Shown here in pieces: positions 45,164 through 55,299 of a stretch of DNA of 64,000 nucleotides. The stretch comes from an uncultured Methanolobus sp. Lineage in GTDB: Archaea; Halobacteriota; Methanosarcinia; Methanosarcinales; Methanosarcinaceae. Where the stretch lies: the NCBI RefSeq assembly GCF_963665675.1, contig NZ_OY762426.1, forward strand, positions 1,426,001 to 1,490,000, written 5' to 3'. Numbering within the stretch: position 1 is the stretch's first letter; each line of letters opens with the position of its first letter. The notes below the pieces were generated by a model. The model was not told the origin of the DNA. It saw only the letters and a program-made list of their open reading frames with translations, and did no database searches. Made by a program: the position numbers and the translations under genes.

Positions 45164-46766
45164 CCCAACTTTGACAGTCAAAATTAATAAGAGTGTTCTT
45201 AGCTTTGTTGTATTCGGTTAAAATGCAAACAAAACTAAGAACATATGAGATTATTCCTAATGAGAATATATGCTTTCCCATCGGAACTATTCTGGCTGTA
45301 AATTGGCTTTACGATACCCTTGATTTATCCGCTGTTTTTGGTAAACACAAAAAGAATGGTATTGATATCAACAGCCTACTGAAAGCACTTATAAGTTACA
45401 AGCTTACAGATAATTTCAGCATAAGTAAAGCTCACGATTGGATCAATCGTGATGAAGTGCTTGACATTTTCAATCTACCTGAATTTTGTGAAAGAACTCT
45501 CTACAGGGTTCTTGAAACCCTGGGAAATAATCGTGAAACGATTATTTCCAATATTCAGGATGAAATATTTGCCCGATACGATTTTGAACATACCAACGTA
45601 AACATGGACTGGACGAGCATTTTTTTCCATGGTGACAAATCTCCTCTTGGAATGTATGGATATAGCAGAGATCATCGACCAGACAAAAAACAGATAACAA
45701 TAGGTCTTGCTGAACTTGCTAATCCTATAAATGTTCCCATAGGTCTTACAGTAGAGAAGGGAAATCTACCAGATCAAAAACATTTTGAGAAGACATATTA
45801 CCAAATCAACAATAGAATGGACCAGGGTTCACTTGTCGTTTTTGATAAAGGAGCTCATAGCAAAGGGAACATTGACTTGATAAGGGAAGATGAGATGCAT
45901 TACTTAACTGCAAGAAAACTCAATAAGAGTGATGATAAGAAAATTGCAGTATTCTGGGAAGCTTCTCCTGAACTTATCGATTCTGAAAATGGAATATATG
46001 GACTGAAAACCATTAAACCAAGCAGTGTTAATTACATGTATTTTTCAGAAAAGCTCCAGAAAGAACAACATGACTCTAAAATAAGAAAAGTTATGAGATT
46101 GTTGGAGGAAGCAAAGGAGATACAGAAAGCTATCAGCAAAAACAAGAAGCTTCCTAAAAAATTCAGAATCAACAATGTTCTTGTTGATGTCACTTATTCT
46201 TTGCAGACTAAACTGATGGAACTAGATGAACAGGAGGCTATCAAGCTTCTGGAAGAAAAGATAATTACAGGTAGAGAAGGATTTTTCTGCCTGAGATCAA
46301 GTCAGAATTTGACACTAAAAGAAGCTCTTCTAACATACAGAAAAAAAGACTCCATTGAAAAAATAATCCATTCCCTGAAGAACGAGATTGAAATTAAACC
46401 ATTAAGAGTATGGACTGAGGCTTCCATTTATGGTGCAGTGATCATAGGATTCATTGCACAACTTTTCATATCGCTGATGCGATATGAGTTCAATGAACTC
46501 AGACATAAGTCTACAAAATTCATCAAAAATAGCTTATTGAATTTGACAGTAACCGTCGATTTTACGGATGAGCAATCAAAAAAGTACATTTACGCCAATT
46601 TTGATGGGATAAATTCACTGATTTTAAGGCAGAAATGGGTGAAATCGTAGCGAATTACTTAAAATTGTTTAGACTGTCAAATAGGTTTTCCTGACAAAAA
46701 TACGAAAAATTGGGTCCAGTGAGAAGACATTCTCTTCATGAAAGAGTGAAAACTGTCAAACTTGGG
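45164..46766 (+). mobile_element. IS1634-type element, 1603 bp, with ATAAGA target duplication
   Basis: Ends CCCAACTTTGACAGT (45164-45178) and the inverse of CCCAAGTTTGACAGT (46752-46766). The 6-bp direct repeat ATAAGA is at 45158-45163 and 46767-46772. It lies about 270 bases upstream of pylT and 200 bases before cydA. Confidence 0.9.
45223..46650 (+). CDS. IS1634/IS4-type transposase
   Basis: ATG 45223 is chosen over 45193. The 475-residue protein has catalytic context in VNMDWTSIFFHG (first Asp), SLVVFDKGAHSKGNID (second Asp) and YRKKDSIEKIIHSLKN (Glu in Y-x-x-x-x-x-I-E), as in IS1634. No stop or frameshift, so it appears intact. There is no accessory gene. Confidence 0.88.
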   Translation: MQTKLRTYEIIPNENICFPIGTILAVNWLYDTLDLSAVFGKHKKNGIDINSLLKALISYKLTDNFSISKAHDWINRDEVLDIFNLPEFCERTLYRVLETLGNNRETIISNIQDEIFARYDFEHTNVNMDWTSIFFHGDKSPLGMYGYSRDHRPDKKQITIGLAELANPINVPIGLTVEKGNLPDQKHFEKTYYQINNRMDQGSLVVFDKGAHSKGNIDLIREDEMHYLTARKLNKSDDKKIAVFWEASPELIDSENGIYGLKTIKPSSVNYMYFSEKLQKEQHDSKIRKVMRLLEEAKEIQKAISKNKKLPKKFRINNVLVDVTYSLQTKLMELDEQEAIKLLEEKIITGREGFFCLRSSQNLTLKEALLTYRKKDSIEKIIHSLKNEIEIKPLRVWTEASIYGAVIIGFIAQLFISLMRYEFNELRHKSTKFIKNSLLNLTVTVDFTDEQSKKYIYANFDGINSLILRQKWVKS

Positions 46767-46967
46767 ATAAGAAGGTTTATAAACTTCTATTCAAATCTAG
46801 TATTAGTTCTTATTTGATGATTGTTCCTATCTGATAATTATTATTATTATCTGAGATTGAACATCATCAATACAATATCGTTATCATACGAATTGGTTGT
46901 GAATTTGGGTTGTTCCCGAATTTGACAAAATCGGACAAAGTAAAAGTAATACAAAGGGGACTAAATA

Positions 46968-48284
46968 ATGTTGGAATTGTTATATTTGAGCCGACTACAG
47001 TTTGCTGTAACTGTAGCGTTCCACTTCCTGTTTGTTCCACTAACACTGGGACTTGCACTATTAGTGGCTTATATGGAAACAGTCTATTATAAAACCAAAA
47101 ACGAAACCTGGCGGAAGATGGCTGATTTCTGGGGAAGGATTTTCAAAATTAACTTTGCAATAGGCCTTGTTACGGGTCTTGCCATGACATTTCAGTTTGG
47201 TACTAACTGGGGTGCATATTCCGAATTCATGGGAGACGTCTTCGGACCGCCTTTAGCGGTAGAAGCATTACTGGCCTTCTTCCTTGAAGGTACATTCTTC
47301 GGTGCATGGATTTTCCTGGACCGCAACAGACAGAAACTGAAGGCTTTTTCCATGTGGATGGTCGCACTGGGTACGAATATATCTGCGCTATGGATTATCA
47401 CAGCCAACGGTTTCATGCAGAATCCGGTAGGCTATGAACTTCTTGCTGACGGGAGCAAGGTAATCATGACAGATTTCTTTGCACTTCTCACCAATAGTTA
47501 TGTTTGGTACATGCTGGTCCACACACTGCTTGCATCATATCTGCTTACTGCATTCGTAATGCTTGGAATCTGTTCCTATCATTTCCTCAAGAAAAATGAC
47601 CATGAAGTATTCAGGAAATCATTCAGCATTGCAATAATAATTGCTCTTGCAACCGCAATTCTCCTGCCTGTTCTCGGTCATGGATATGCACAGTACGTCA
47701 CTGAGATTCAGCCAGCCAAAGGTGCTTCAATGGATGCAATATGGGAAACCGGTTCATCGGTACCAATGTACCTGATACAGGTGCCCGATGCCAGTACAGG
47801 TTCTAACAGCGTAGAGCTACTTGGAATTCCGGGTCTTGCAAGCTTCCTGTACACCGGAAGTTTCAGCGGGACAATTACAGGCCTGAACCAGATCCCAGCA
47901 GATGAGATTCCGCCGGTTGGCATGGTGTTCTGGAATTTCAGGCTCATGACAGTACTTGGTTTCCTCTTCATAGCACAGGCACTTGTTGGTCTTTATCTCC
48001 AGAGAACAGGAAAGCTGTACAAGTCTGATCTTTATCTAAAGCTAATGCAGTGGTCCATTCCACTACCATTTATTGCAATAATTGCCGGATGGAATGTAGC
48101 TGAAGTTGGAAGGCAGCCATGGATTGTATATGGACTGCTTAAGACCGAAAGTGGTATTTCAACGGTTCCGACATCTGAAGTCCTTCTGAGTATCGTACTC
48201 ATCACCGGATTCTATGCTGTCCTGTGGGCCTTTGAGTATTACCTGATCAGGAAGACAGTTGTCAATGCAACAGGAGTTGATTAA
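46968..48284 (+). CDS. cydA: cytochrome bd oxidase subunit I (CydA)
   Basis: The 438-residue protein has the CydA pattern of about nine membrane spans. The conserved start SRLQFAVTVAFHFLFVPLT carries the heme b595 ligand His19; the quinol-loop region and GRQPWIVYG follow. The Q-loop is short. Its product reduces oxygen to water at a membrane quinol site. The electron donor in a methanogen (methanophenazine is a possibility) is inference. AGGGG precedes ATG. It is in an operon with cydB. Confidence 0.92.
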   Translation: MLELLYLSRLQFAVTVAFHFLFVPLTLGLALLVAYMETVYYKTKNETWRKMADFWGRIFKINFAIGLVTGLAMTFQFGTNWGAYSEFMGDVFGPPLAVEALLAFFLEGTFFGAWIFLDRNRQKLKAFSMWMVALGTNISALWIITANGFMQNPVGYELLADGSKVIMTDFFALLTNSYVWYMLVHTLLASYLLTAFVMLGICSYHFLKKNDHEVFRKSFSIAIIIALATAILLPVLGHGYAQYVTEIQPAKGASMDAIWETGSSVPMYLIQVPDASTGSNSVELLGIPGLASFLYTGSFSGTITGLNQIPADEIPPVGMVFWNFRLMTVLGFLFIAQALVGLYLQRTGKLYKSDLYLKLMQWSIPLPFIAIIAGWNVAEVGRQPWIVYGLLKTESGISTVPTSEVLLSIVLITGFYAVLWAFEYYLIRKTVVNATGVD

Positions 48285-48285
48285 A

Positions 48286-49329
48286 ATGCTGGAATTCCTG
48301 ACACATGATTTGCTTGCTAACATATGGTTCTTCCTCTGGTGTGTAATATGGGGAGTCTACTTCATAGCAGATTCCTTCTCTTTAGGAGCGGGTCTTATCA
48401 CACCTTTCATCGCATCAGATAAGAGACAAAGAATTCAGATTCAGAAGTCAGTCGGTCCTTTCTGGGGCGGGAATGAAGTCTGGCTCATACTGGCTGCAGG
48501 TGGAACATTTGCCGCTTTCCCACTGGTATTCTCAAAGATGTTCACTTTCCTGTATCTTCCAATGATGCTCTTGCTCCTTGGACTTATAATGAGGGGAATC
48601 TCAGTAGAGTATCTCCACAAGGATGAAAGTCCGAAGATACAGAACATTCTCATGTGGGGATGGTTTACAGGAAGCCTTGTAATCTCGCTTGTACTAGGAG
48701 TTGCATTCGCAAACTTTTTCAAGGGACTTGCCATTGCTGACGGTCTGGTTTACCAGGGTACACTTCTTGGACTCTTCAGTCCGTATGCATTGATCGGAGG
48801 CATACTCTTTGTGCTTATCAGTGTAACATCAGGTGCCCTGTGGATTAAGATCAAGGCAGAAGGTCCAATTGCAGAAAAAGCAGGAGATTGCGCAAAGAAG
48901 AGCAGTATTGCAGTTATGGTGCTTGCACTTGTATATCTGGTATATTCCTTTGCAGGAATTGATACTTTCACAGTAAACTACTCTGCAACACCTGCATTCT
49001 ATGTATTTCCGGCACTTGCAGTTATAACTGCTATCCTTGCAGTTGTATTCGCAACTAAGGCCAAGACATTCCTTGCCTTCTGCTGCAACCTTGGAGTAAT
49101 CCTCTTTATCGTAGAGACCGGCCTTGCAAGCATATATCCGTACATGCTCAAGTCATCCATTGCACTTGAATATGGTATTGATATCTATCAGGGAGCTTCA
49201 AGCCAGCTTACTCTGACAGTAATGCTTCTGGGAGCACTTGTGTTCGTACCGCTGGTTATTATTTACCAGCTCTGGGCTTACACATTGTTCAAGGAAAAGA
49301 TAGGAGAAACAGAAACGGTTAATTACTAA
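48286..49329 (+). CDS. cydB: cytochrome bd oxidase subunit II (CydB)
   Basis: ATG 48286 is one base after the cydA stop; the longer frame from 48259 overlaps cydA and is rejected. The 347-residue protein has about eight or nine membrane segments. Signature stretches include FFLWCVIWGVYFIADSFSLG and PFWGGNEVWLILAAG. It is the structural partner of CydA. The stop codon lies inside a terminator hairpin. Confidence 0.9.
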   Translation: MLEFLTHDLLANIWFFLWCVIWGVYFIADSFSLGAGLITPFIASDKRQRIQIQKSVGPFWGGNEVWLILAAGGTFAAFPLVFSKMFTFLYLPMMLLLLGLIMRGISVEYLHKDESPKIQNILMWGWFTGSLVISLVLGVAFANFFKGLAIADGLVYQGTLLGLFSPYALIGGILFVLISVTSGALWIKIKAEGPIAEKAGDCAKKSSIAVMVLALVYLVYSFAGIDTFTVNYSATPAFYVFPALAVITAILAVVFATKAKTFLAFCCNLGVILFIVETGLASIYPYMLKSSIALEYGIDIYQGASSQLTLTVMLLGALVFVPLVIIYQLWAYTLFKEKIGETETVNY

Positions 49330-49350
49330 CCGTTTCAACATTTTATTTTT
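49314..49350 (+). terminator. terminator of cydAB
   Basis: AACGGTT (49314-49320) pairs with AACCGTT (49328-49334) around a 7-nt loop that includes the stop codon; TTTTATTTTT follows. Confidence 0.6.
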
Positions 49351-49540
49351 CGTATCACAAATATTACTTTCACTGCTTTTACTATTCCTTTATTAGTTCT
49401 GATGTGAATTACATATAAGGCGGTTAAAGTATTACATTGAATGCATTTAATTAAAAGTACAACATCATAAAAAAATACGCAAAATCTATATATAAAAACA
49501 ACGATTGAAAAATATACTATAAAAACACGAGTTGCATCAA

Positions 49541-50581
49541 ATGCGTAAAGTTTCAACATTGAAGGATTTCAAAAATAAAGTCCAAGATGCTTTTGATAAC
49601 AATAAAGAGTCTATGGCTGCATATGGTGAAAACCATTCGACTCAGCTGAAAGCTTATCTTGTTGAAACAAATAATAAGTTTTCTGAAACAGAATGTCCAG
49701 ATGGCAGCAAATGGAAAAAACTTGATATAGAGGGTTGGTATGTTAATCAATTCGGCAACAATCCCTATAGTTTATTTTTGGATGTTAGTAGAGAAAGAGT
49801 GTGGATTGTTTATAGTTTGCTTGATTCTGATACTACCAAAAAAATTCTTGACAATTGGATTTCAAATTCACAGGGATTTGATAATTGTTGGTTATCGCGT
49901 AGACAGTTATTGCAATGGGAAAACAAAGAATCTTGGACTCAGCGAGGTTTTGGATTCAAATTTGATGATGGATTATATTCCCAAGAAAATGCAGGAAACT
50001 TTAGTTTGAAAGGCTGGTATAGGCCAAACCGGTCAATTGCAGGTTTAGATCAAATTATTGAAATCGCAAAAGATAATTTTGCGATTCATAGTGCAAGATG
50101 GGAAAAAAGAAGAGATGAATCAACTGTTTTATCTTCTGAATGGTATAGTGATGGAAGAGTTACAATAAATAGCGCAAAATCTGTGGAAGAAACATTATTG
50201 TCAATTTCTGAAGTTGCAAGCCGATATGAAGATTCTTTAGTAGAAGCCACTAAACTTCGGGATGGTTCAATGGGTGCATTTGAACTAGATTTCACTCAGC
50301 CGGTTGATTTAGAAGCATTTTCAGAGAAAGTAATGAAGGGAACAGGTCAGATGAAATTATGGCTACTGGAAACTGAGTCTGAAGAAGATTTTAAAAGATA
50401 CAAAGGTATAGATTTACATACCTGGGATCGTGTTTTTCTCGATTTAGGCCCTAATTTTGCTTATTTAACTGTTCCTGGAAAGGGATGTGTAAATGCTGCA
50501 CCAAGAATTGCGACAATTCAAGGGGAAACAAGTGCAGGCAATACTTCTATTTATCATGATGGAGTTGAAATCTTTGTATAA
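49541..50581 (+). CDS. unrecognised protein, first of a two-gene unit
   Basis: ATG 49541 is the likely start (the frame extends to 49532). The 346-residue soluble protein is not recognised. The N- and C-terminal thirds may be copies of one fold: QLKAYLVETNN...YSLFLDVSRERVWIVYS and QMKLWLLETES...DRVFLDLGPNFAYLTV have the same order of residues. It overlaps the next gene by about 29 bases, so the two are coupled. The A+T-rich composition suggests transfer. Confidence 0.55.
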   Translation: MRKVSTLKDFKNKVQDAFDNNKESMAAYGENHSTQLKAYLVETNNKFSETECPDGSKWKKLDIEGWYVNQFGNNPYSLFLDVSRERVWIVYSLLDSDTTKKILDNWISNSQGFDNCWLSRRQLLQWENKESWTQRGFGFKFDDGLYSQENAGNFSLKGWYRPNRSIAGLDQIIEIAKDNFAIHSARWEKRRDESTVLSSEWYSDGRVTINSAKSVEETLLSISEVASRYEDSLVEATKLRDGSMGAFELDFTQPVDLEAFSEKVMKGTGQMKLWLLETESEEDFKRYKGIDLHTWDRVFLDLGPNFAYLTVPGKGCVNAAPRIATIQGETSAGNTSIYHDGVEIFV

Positions 50582-51419
50582 TCCTAATGATCGGATTATT
50601 TTGTGGAGAAACACAATACAACTTTTTCATGAAAGCAACAAACCAAAGTTTGCAGGCCCTTTCAAAGTTTCAGGTTTTAATTACGTTATCGAAAAACAAT
50701 GTGTCTCTTCAGATGGGGGCAAGTATCCGACGCCTGATATTACTGCAAGTAGTAGTGATGGGGTTGCTATCTTAGAATTAACAACAGACAATAGTAAATC
50801 TAAAAAATATAATCTTGAAAAATATGAGTCAATTAGTACTCGACATCTGCACAATCATGGATTAAAAAAGCATGATAATAAAGTTCCAGATGTTTTGTCT
50901 AGTAGACTCAAGTATTTAGATGACGGAAATTATTGTCAATTGATAGTGCAGAAAGAACTCGAAATTAGAAAAATAGAATGCATCAAAAACCAGAAGTTAT
51001 CTGAAGCACTAAAAGATTCAGAAGGTATAGACCTTTCAAAAGTTCCTTCGATTCCAATTACACTCATTCCAGAAATGCACGATAAAAAACAGGAATTGCG
51101 AAGGGGATTAGTTGAAATTATAATGCAGATTTTCAATCCAATGTGTAAAGGAAAGACGGCTGCCCAAATGGTTGAAGAAGGAATGGAGCGTCTATATGAT
51201 AAAGTGGATTCTGTTCTCACAACCCAGCTAACAGAAGTAGTCGCAAAAGAAATGGACCTTTTGGTGAATGGTGAACTTAAGGATTACTTAACAAAAAAGG
51301 ACGCGTTCTATATTACAACTGAAAAGTTTAAGGTTCACCATAAAACGCTAGAGTCAATCAATTATACACTCAAAAATTGGGCTGGTATTTCTACGCAGTC
51401 GACTCTCGACGACTTTTAA
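50553..51419 (+). CDS. unrecognised protein with nuclease-like motif, second of the pair
   Basis: Start ATG 50553 is chosen (ATG 50556 next). The 288-residue protein is Lys/Glu-rich. The segment PTPDITASSSDGVAILELTTDNSKSK has the spacing of a PD-(D/E)xK endonuclease core (PD, then ELT and Lys nearby), but the match is loose. C-terminal part is helical. It overlaps the gene upstream and ends 2 bases before the convergent hydantoinase-type gene. Confidence 0.5.
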   Translation: MMMELKSLYNPNDRIILWRNTIQLFHESNKPKFAGPFKVSGFNYVIEKQCVSSDGGKYPTPDITASSSDGVAILELTTDNSKSKKYNLEKYESISTRHLHNHGLKKHDNKVPDVLSSRLKYLDDGNYCQLIVQKELEIRKIECIKNQKLSEALKDSEGIDLSKVPSIPITLIPEMHDKKQELRRGLVEIIMQIFNPMCKGKTAAQMVEEGMERLYDKVDSVLTTQLTEVVAKEMDLLVNGELKDYLTKKDAFYITTEKFKVHHKTLESINYTLKNWAGISTQSTLDDF

Positions 51420-51421
51420 TT

Positions 51422-53350
51422 TCAGTTCTCTTTTTCCGGCATTCCGGTACCAAGGAAAATAAGTTTAGTCTCTATCGGAGTACCATCATCACCATCAGTC
51501 ATCGTGATGTCTTCTCTTTTAATCTCAATATTCACATTTTCCGGCTTCAGGTCTGATTCCTGCATATAATCGAGTATCAGTTTCTTTCCGTGCTCGGTTG
51601 CGTATTCCAGAGCGTCTGAATAAGTAGAAAACTCCCTTCTTTCCACTGGAGAAAACACCAGAACGCTTCTTTTTGTCTTCTTGTAAAATGATTTAACAAG
51701 TATCTTTATGCTCTTGACACCTTTGCCTATCAGAGCTCCGACAGCATTCCCAACATCTGCATATTCAGGGACAACAATATCAGCAACAATAAGCCTGTCT
51801 AGCTCTTCCACATAGCAACTGACGGGTCCACCAAGGAGTACAACCGGGACATTCACTTTAAACTGTGAGAGGAAATCCCCGCGTATCATTTTCTCTATCT
51901 CGGTTTTTGAAACTCCTTTATACATAAAACTCATAAGGTCAAGTGCCATATTGATTGCAACTTCCTTTTTGATATGCCTGCAAAGTTCCATTTCATCCAT
52001 TGGTGTGAGCCTTGCAAGGATCTTAGCTCCTGTGAGCGAGGCTTCTCGATCCCATTTCGTGTATTCCTCAAGCACATGGAGAGCATCCGTAGGAGTAAAT
52101 CCGATTGCCTGAACAAGCCTTTTTTGTATCAGTGAATCGACACTGTCCGGAGATATTGGCTTTCCGATTTTCCAGAATATATCGTTAAGAGAAACAGGTT
52201 CAAACTGTATTATTTCCATGAGTTCTTTCTCGAATGAACTAAGGTTTGCAGCTTCTTTTCCTGTTCTGACAAAGAACTTGGTAGGTTGAACATTTTCAGC
52301 AAGCTGAATCCTTGAAGGCGTTCTGCCTGATTTTAACAGTTCCATAAATCCCGGATACTTTATAGCAGCCAGGCAGAGTGGAACAACCCTGCGTGGTCCG
52401 ATATTGATATTGCGGCTCTTGATCCATACATGACTGTCTCCTCCCATTGCTGATGTTTCCATGCGAATGGCTTTCACCTTTGTATGCCAGCCACCGACAA
52501 CAGCTCCTGTGTCCACAAGTTCCGGAAATCCTCCATAATTCAGTGAAACATCGGTGCTGGTTCCCCCAACATCGATTACTGCACAGGTATCATTTCCTGA
52601 AAGGAAGGATGCACCCATAAGACTTGCAGCCGGTCCTGAAAAGATGGACTCGATTGGTCTTTCCATGGCTTCATGGATACCGATTACCGAACCGTCACAT
52701 TTTAGCATCATAAGTTTTGCATCAATACCACGTTTCCTGATGTCAGTCAGTATTGCATGGATGAACTGGTCTGCTATTGGAAGCAGTTGTGCATTCAGGT
52801 AAGCTGTAACACCTCTTTCGTATGCTCCCAGGTCCTGTGATAACTCATGCCCACAGACAATTGGAAGTCCGGTTAGCTCTGAAAGCATATCCCTCACTTT
52901 TATTTCATGATCAGGATTACGGATGCTGAAATATGAAGATACTGCAAAAGCGGAAACCCGGTCTTTGACTTTAAGAGCATATTCCCTGACAGCTTCCATA
53001 TCGAGAATATCATCTTCAAGCCCGGCTACGTTGTGCCCACCTTTCACTACAATGAAATTGTCTATGGGTGGATTTGCAGGAAGGGCATGCTTACCTATGA
53101 GTATAAGAGCAACCGGATAGCCTGTTTTTTCTAGTATGGTGTTGGTAGCAAGAGTTGTTGATACTGAAACAAGTTTAACATCAGGCAGGTACTTGCTGTC
53201 AAGTCCATCGATTGCATTCTCAATTCCTGTTAAAAGGTCAGGATATGTTGTAAGAGCTTTATTGGCATCAATAACCTTTCTGTCAGAATCCCTGACAATT
53301 ACCGCATCGGTGTATGTCCCGCCGGCATCTATTCCAAGACTGTACTGCAT
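51422..53350 (-). CDS. hydantoinase/oxoprolinase-type ASKHA protein (copy 1)
   Basis: The 642-residue protein has the N-terminal phosphate-binding GIDAGGTYTDAV, a second ASKHA motif DVGGTSTDVS, and the ETSAMGGDSHVW segment found in all three copies. The family includes ATP-dependent hydantoinases; members in methanogens have no assigned substrate and lack a HyuB partner. It is the second gene of a two-gene unit: it overlaps copy 2 by one base (TAATG). Confidence 0.75.
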   Translation of the reverse strand: MQYSLGIDAGGTYTDAVIVRDSDRKVIDANKALTTYPDLLTGIENAIDGLDSKYLPDVKLVSVSTTLATNTILEKTGYPVALILIGKHALPANPPIDNFIVVKGGHNVAGLEDDILDMEAVREYALKVKDRVSAFAVSSYFSIRNPDHEIKVRDMLSELTGLPIVCGHELSQDLGAYERGVTAYLNAQLLPIADQFIHAILTDIRKRGIDAKLMMLKCDGSVIGIHEAMERPIESIFSGPAASLMGASFLSGNDTCAVIDVGGTSTDVSLNYGGFPELVDTGAVVGGWHTKVKAIRMETSAMGGDSHVWIKSRNINIGPRRVVPLCLAAIKYPGFMELLKSGRTPSRIQLAENVQPTKFFVRTGKEAANLSSFEKELMEIIQFEPVSLNDIFWKIGKPISPDSVDSLIQKRLVQAIGFTPTDALHVLEEYTKWDREASLTGAKILARLTPMDEMELCRHIKKEVAINMALDLMSFMYKGVSKTEIEKMIRGDFLSQFKVNVPVVLLGGPVSCYVEELDRLIVADIVVPEYADVGNAVGALIGKGVKSIKILVKSFYKKTKRSVLVFSPVERREFSTYSDALEYATEHGKKLILDYMQESDLKPENVNIEIKREDITMTDGDDGTPIETKLIFLGTGMPEKEN

Positions 53351-55299
53351 TATTCTGCCTCAATTTTCCTGTTTTTCCCGGCTTTTCCGACACCGGAAAA
53401 AGTGAGTCTGGTTTCCACAGGAATTCCGCCCTCATGTGTCACTATATCATTGCGATACATGTCGATACTAACTTCTGTTGTATCCAGTCCTGCATCACTC
53501 ATATAGTTCATAATGAGCTTACTGCCGATCTCTTCCCCGAATTCAAGAGCTTCATCATATGATGCAAATTCTTCCCTCCCTCCCGGGAAAAAAGCAATGA
53601 AAGAAGATGTTTTAAGATTGTATTTCGATTCGGTGTAATTTGCCTTGATGAGGACTTCAAGTTTTCTGGCACCTTTCCCTGCAACTGCCCCAACGGCATT
53701 TCCCACATCACAGTATTCAGGAAGGATTATTTCTGCATCTATGAATTCACCAAGTTCCTTTTCATAGGCTTTTACAGGTCCGCCTAGAAGAACCACAGGA
53801 AGGTCAACCTTAAATCCGGCGAAGAACTTTCCTTTGAGCACTTTTTCAATCTCTTCCCTGCTGACATCTTCAAGCAGGAATGAAATGAGGTTCAGTGCCA
53901 TATTCTTTGCAACTTCTTTTTTGATACTGAGACAAAACTCATCTTCTTCAGTTCCCGAAAGTGCAGCCAGTACGCCAGCTCCAAGAACCGAGGCTTCCCT
54001 GTTCCACTGGGTGTATTCTCCCAGTACATGAAGTGCATCAGTGGGAGTGAAACCAATTGCTTTTATGAGTCGCTTTTGTATCAATAAGTCAAGAGTTCCC
54101 GGATTTGGAAGCCTGTTCTCGTTCCAGTAAATTTCAGTTACTGTAAGCGGTCTATCCTCAATTCTCGATAGCAGATCCTCTTCGGCCGGACTTATGTCAG
54201 AAGCTTCAAGTCCTGATCTGAAAAAGAATTTCGTGGGCTGAAGATTCTCTCCTATCTGGTTACGGAGTATTATCTGATTTTGTTTCAGTTTTTCAATTAT
54301 TTCAGGATATTCCATAGCTGCAAGGCAGAGAGGAATGACCCTGCGAGGGCCGATATTTGTCAAATGGTTCCTGACCCAGACATGGCTGTCACCACCCATT
54401 GCGGATGTTTCCATGCGTATAGCCTTGACCTTTGTCTGCCAGCCGCCAACTATGGCACCTGCTTCACTGAGTTCAGGAACCCCACGGTATATCAGGGAGA
54501 CATCGGTACTGGTTCCTCCTACATCTATGACAGTGCAGTTCTCATTTTTTGAGAGGAAAGCTGCTCCCACAAGACTTGCGGCTGGCCCTGAGAACACAGA
54601 TTCTATTGGTCTTTTCAGTGCCTCACTGATTCCGACAACAGAACCGTCACATTTTAGCATCATGAGTTTTGCATCAATATTCCTTCTTTTTATCTCGGAG
54701 CTGACAGCTTCCATGAAATGACTGGAAATTGGTATGAGTCTGGCATTAAGATATGCAGTGACACCTCTTTGGTATGCACCAAGATCCTGTGAAAGTTCAT
54801 GTCCGCAAACCACAGGAAGTCCTGCTAGTTTGGCGATAAGTTCCTTAATCCTCAGTTCGTGGTCAGGGTTGCGTACGCTGAAATATGATGAAACTGCAAA
54901 TGCAGAGACCTTATCCTTTACCTGAAGGACAAAGTCTCGGACAGAATCAAGGTCAAGGGGACAAACTTCGTTTCCGGCACTGTTGTGTCCGCCACTAACC
55001 AGAGTGAAATGTTCTATCTTTGAACTGTTGGGAATATCTGTGTTATTCACAAGAATGAGTGCAACCGGATAGCCTGTTTTTTCCAGAACACTATTGGTGG
55101 CAAGAGTCGTGGAAACAGATACATAATTTACATTTTTGAGATACTGCTCATCCAGTCCATCCAGAGTATTCCTGATTCCTTCCAATATATCGGGATAGGT
55201 TGTTAGTGATTTATTGTAGTCCAGTATTTTTCCGTCTGTGTCTCTGATCAGGGCAGCATCAGTGTAGGTGCCTCCGGCATCTATCCCAAGACTGTACAT
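53350..55299 (-). CDS. hydantoinase/oxoprolinase-type ASKHA protein (copy 2)
   Basis: The start is ATG 55299, preceded by GGAGGT; the longer frame upstream is rejected. The 649-residue protein is a close paralogue of the 51422 gene, with the same phosphate-binding motifs (GIDAGGTYTDAAL, DVGGTSTDVS). First gene of the pair, read towards lower coordinates. Possible roles include ATP-dependent amidohydrolysis or activation of a corrinoid protein (ASKHA-type activators exist), but both are speculative. Confidence 0.75.
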   Translation of the reverse strand: MYSLGIDAGGTYTDAALIRDTDGKILDYNKSLTTYPDILEGIRNTLDGLDEQYLKNVNYVSVSTTLATNSVLEKTGYPVALILVNNTDIPNSSKIEHFTLVSGGHNSAGNEVCPLDLDSVRDFVLQVKDKVSAFAVSSYFSVRNPDHELRIKELIAKLAGLPVVCGHELSQDLGAYQRGVTAYLNARLIPISSHFMEAVSSEIKRRNIDAKLMMLKCDGSVVGISEALKRPIESVFSGPAASLVGAAFLSKNENCTVIDVGGTSTDVSLIYRGVPELSEAGAIVGGWQTKVKAIRMETSAMGGDSHVWVRNHLTNIGPRRVIPLCLAAMEYPEIIEKLKQNQIILRNQIGENLQPTKFFFRSGLEASDISPAEEDLLSRIEDRPLTVTEIYWNENRLPNPGTLDLLIQKRLIKAIGFTPTDALHVLGEYTQWNREASVLGAGVLAALSGTEEDEFCLSIKKEVAKNMALNLISFLLEDVSREEIEKVLKGKFFAGFKVDLPVVLLGGPVKAYEKELGEFIDAEIILPEYCDVGNAVGAVAGKGARKLEVLIKANYTESKYNLKTSSFIAFFPGGREEFASYDEALEFGEEIGSKLIMNYMSDAGLDTTEVSIDMYRNDIVTHEGGIPVETRLTFSGVGKAGKNRKIEAE

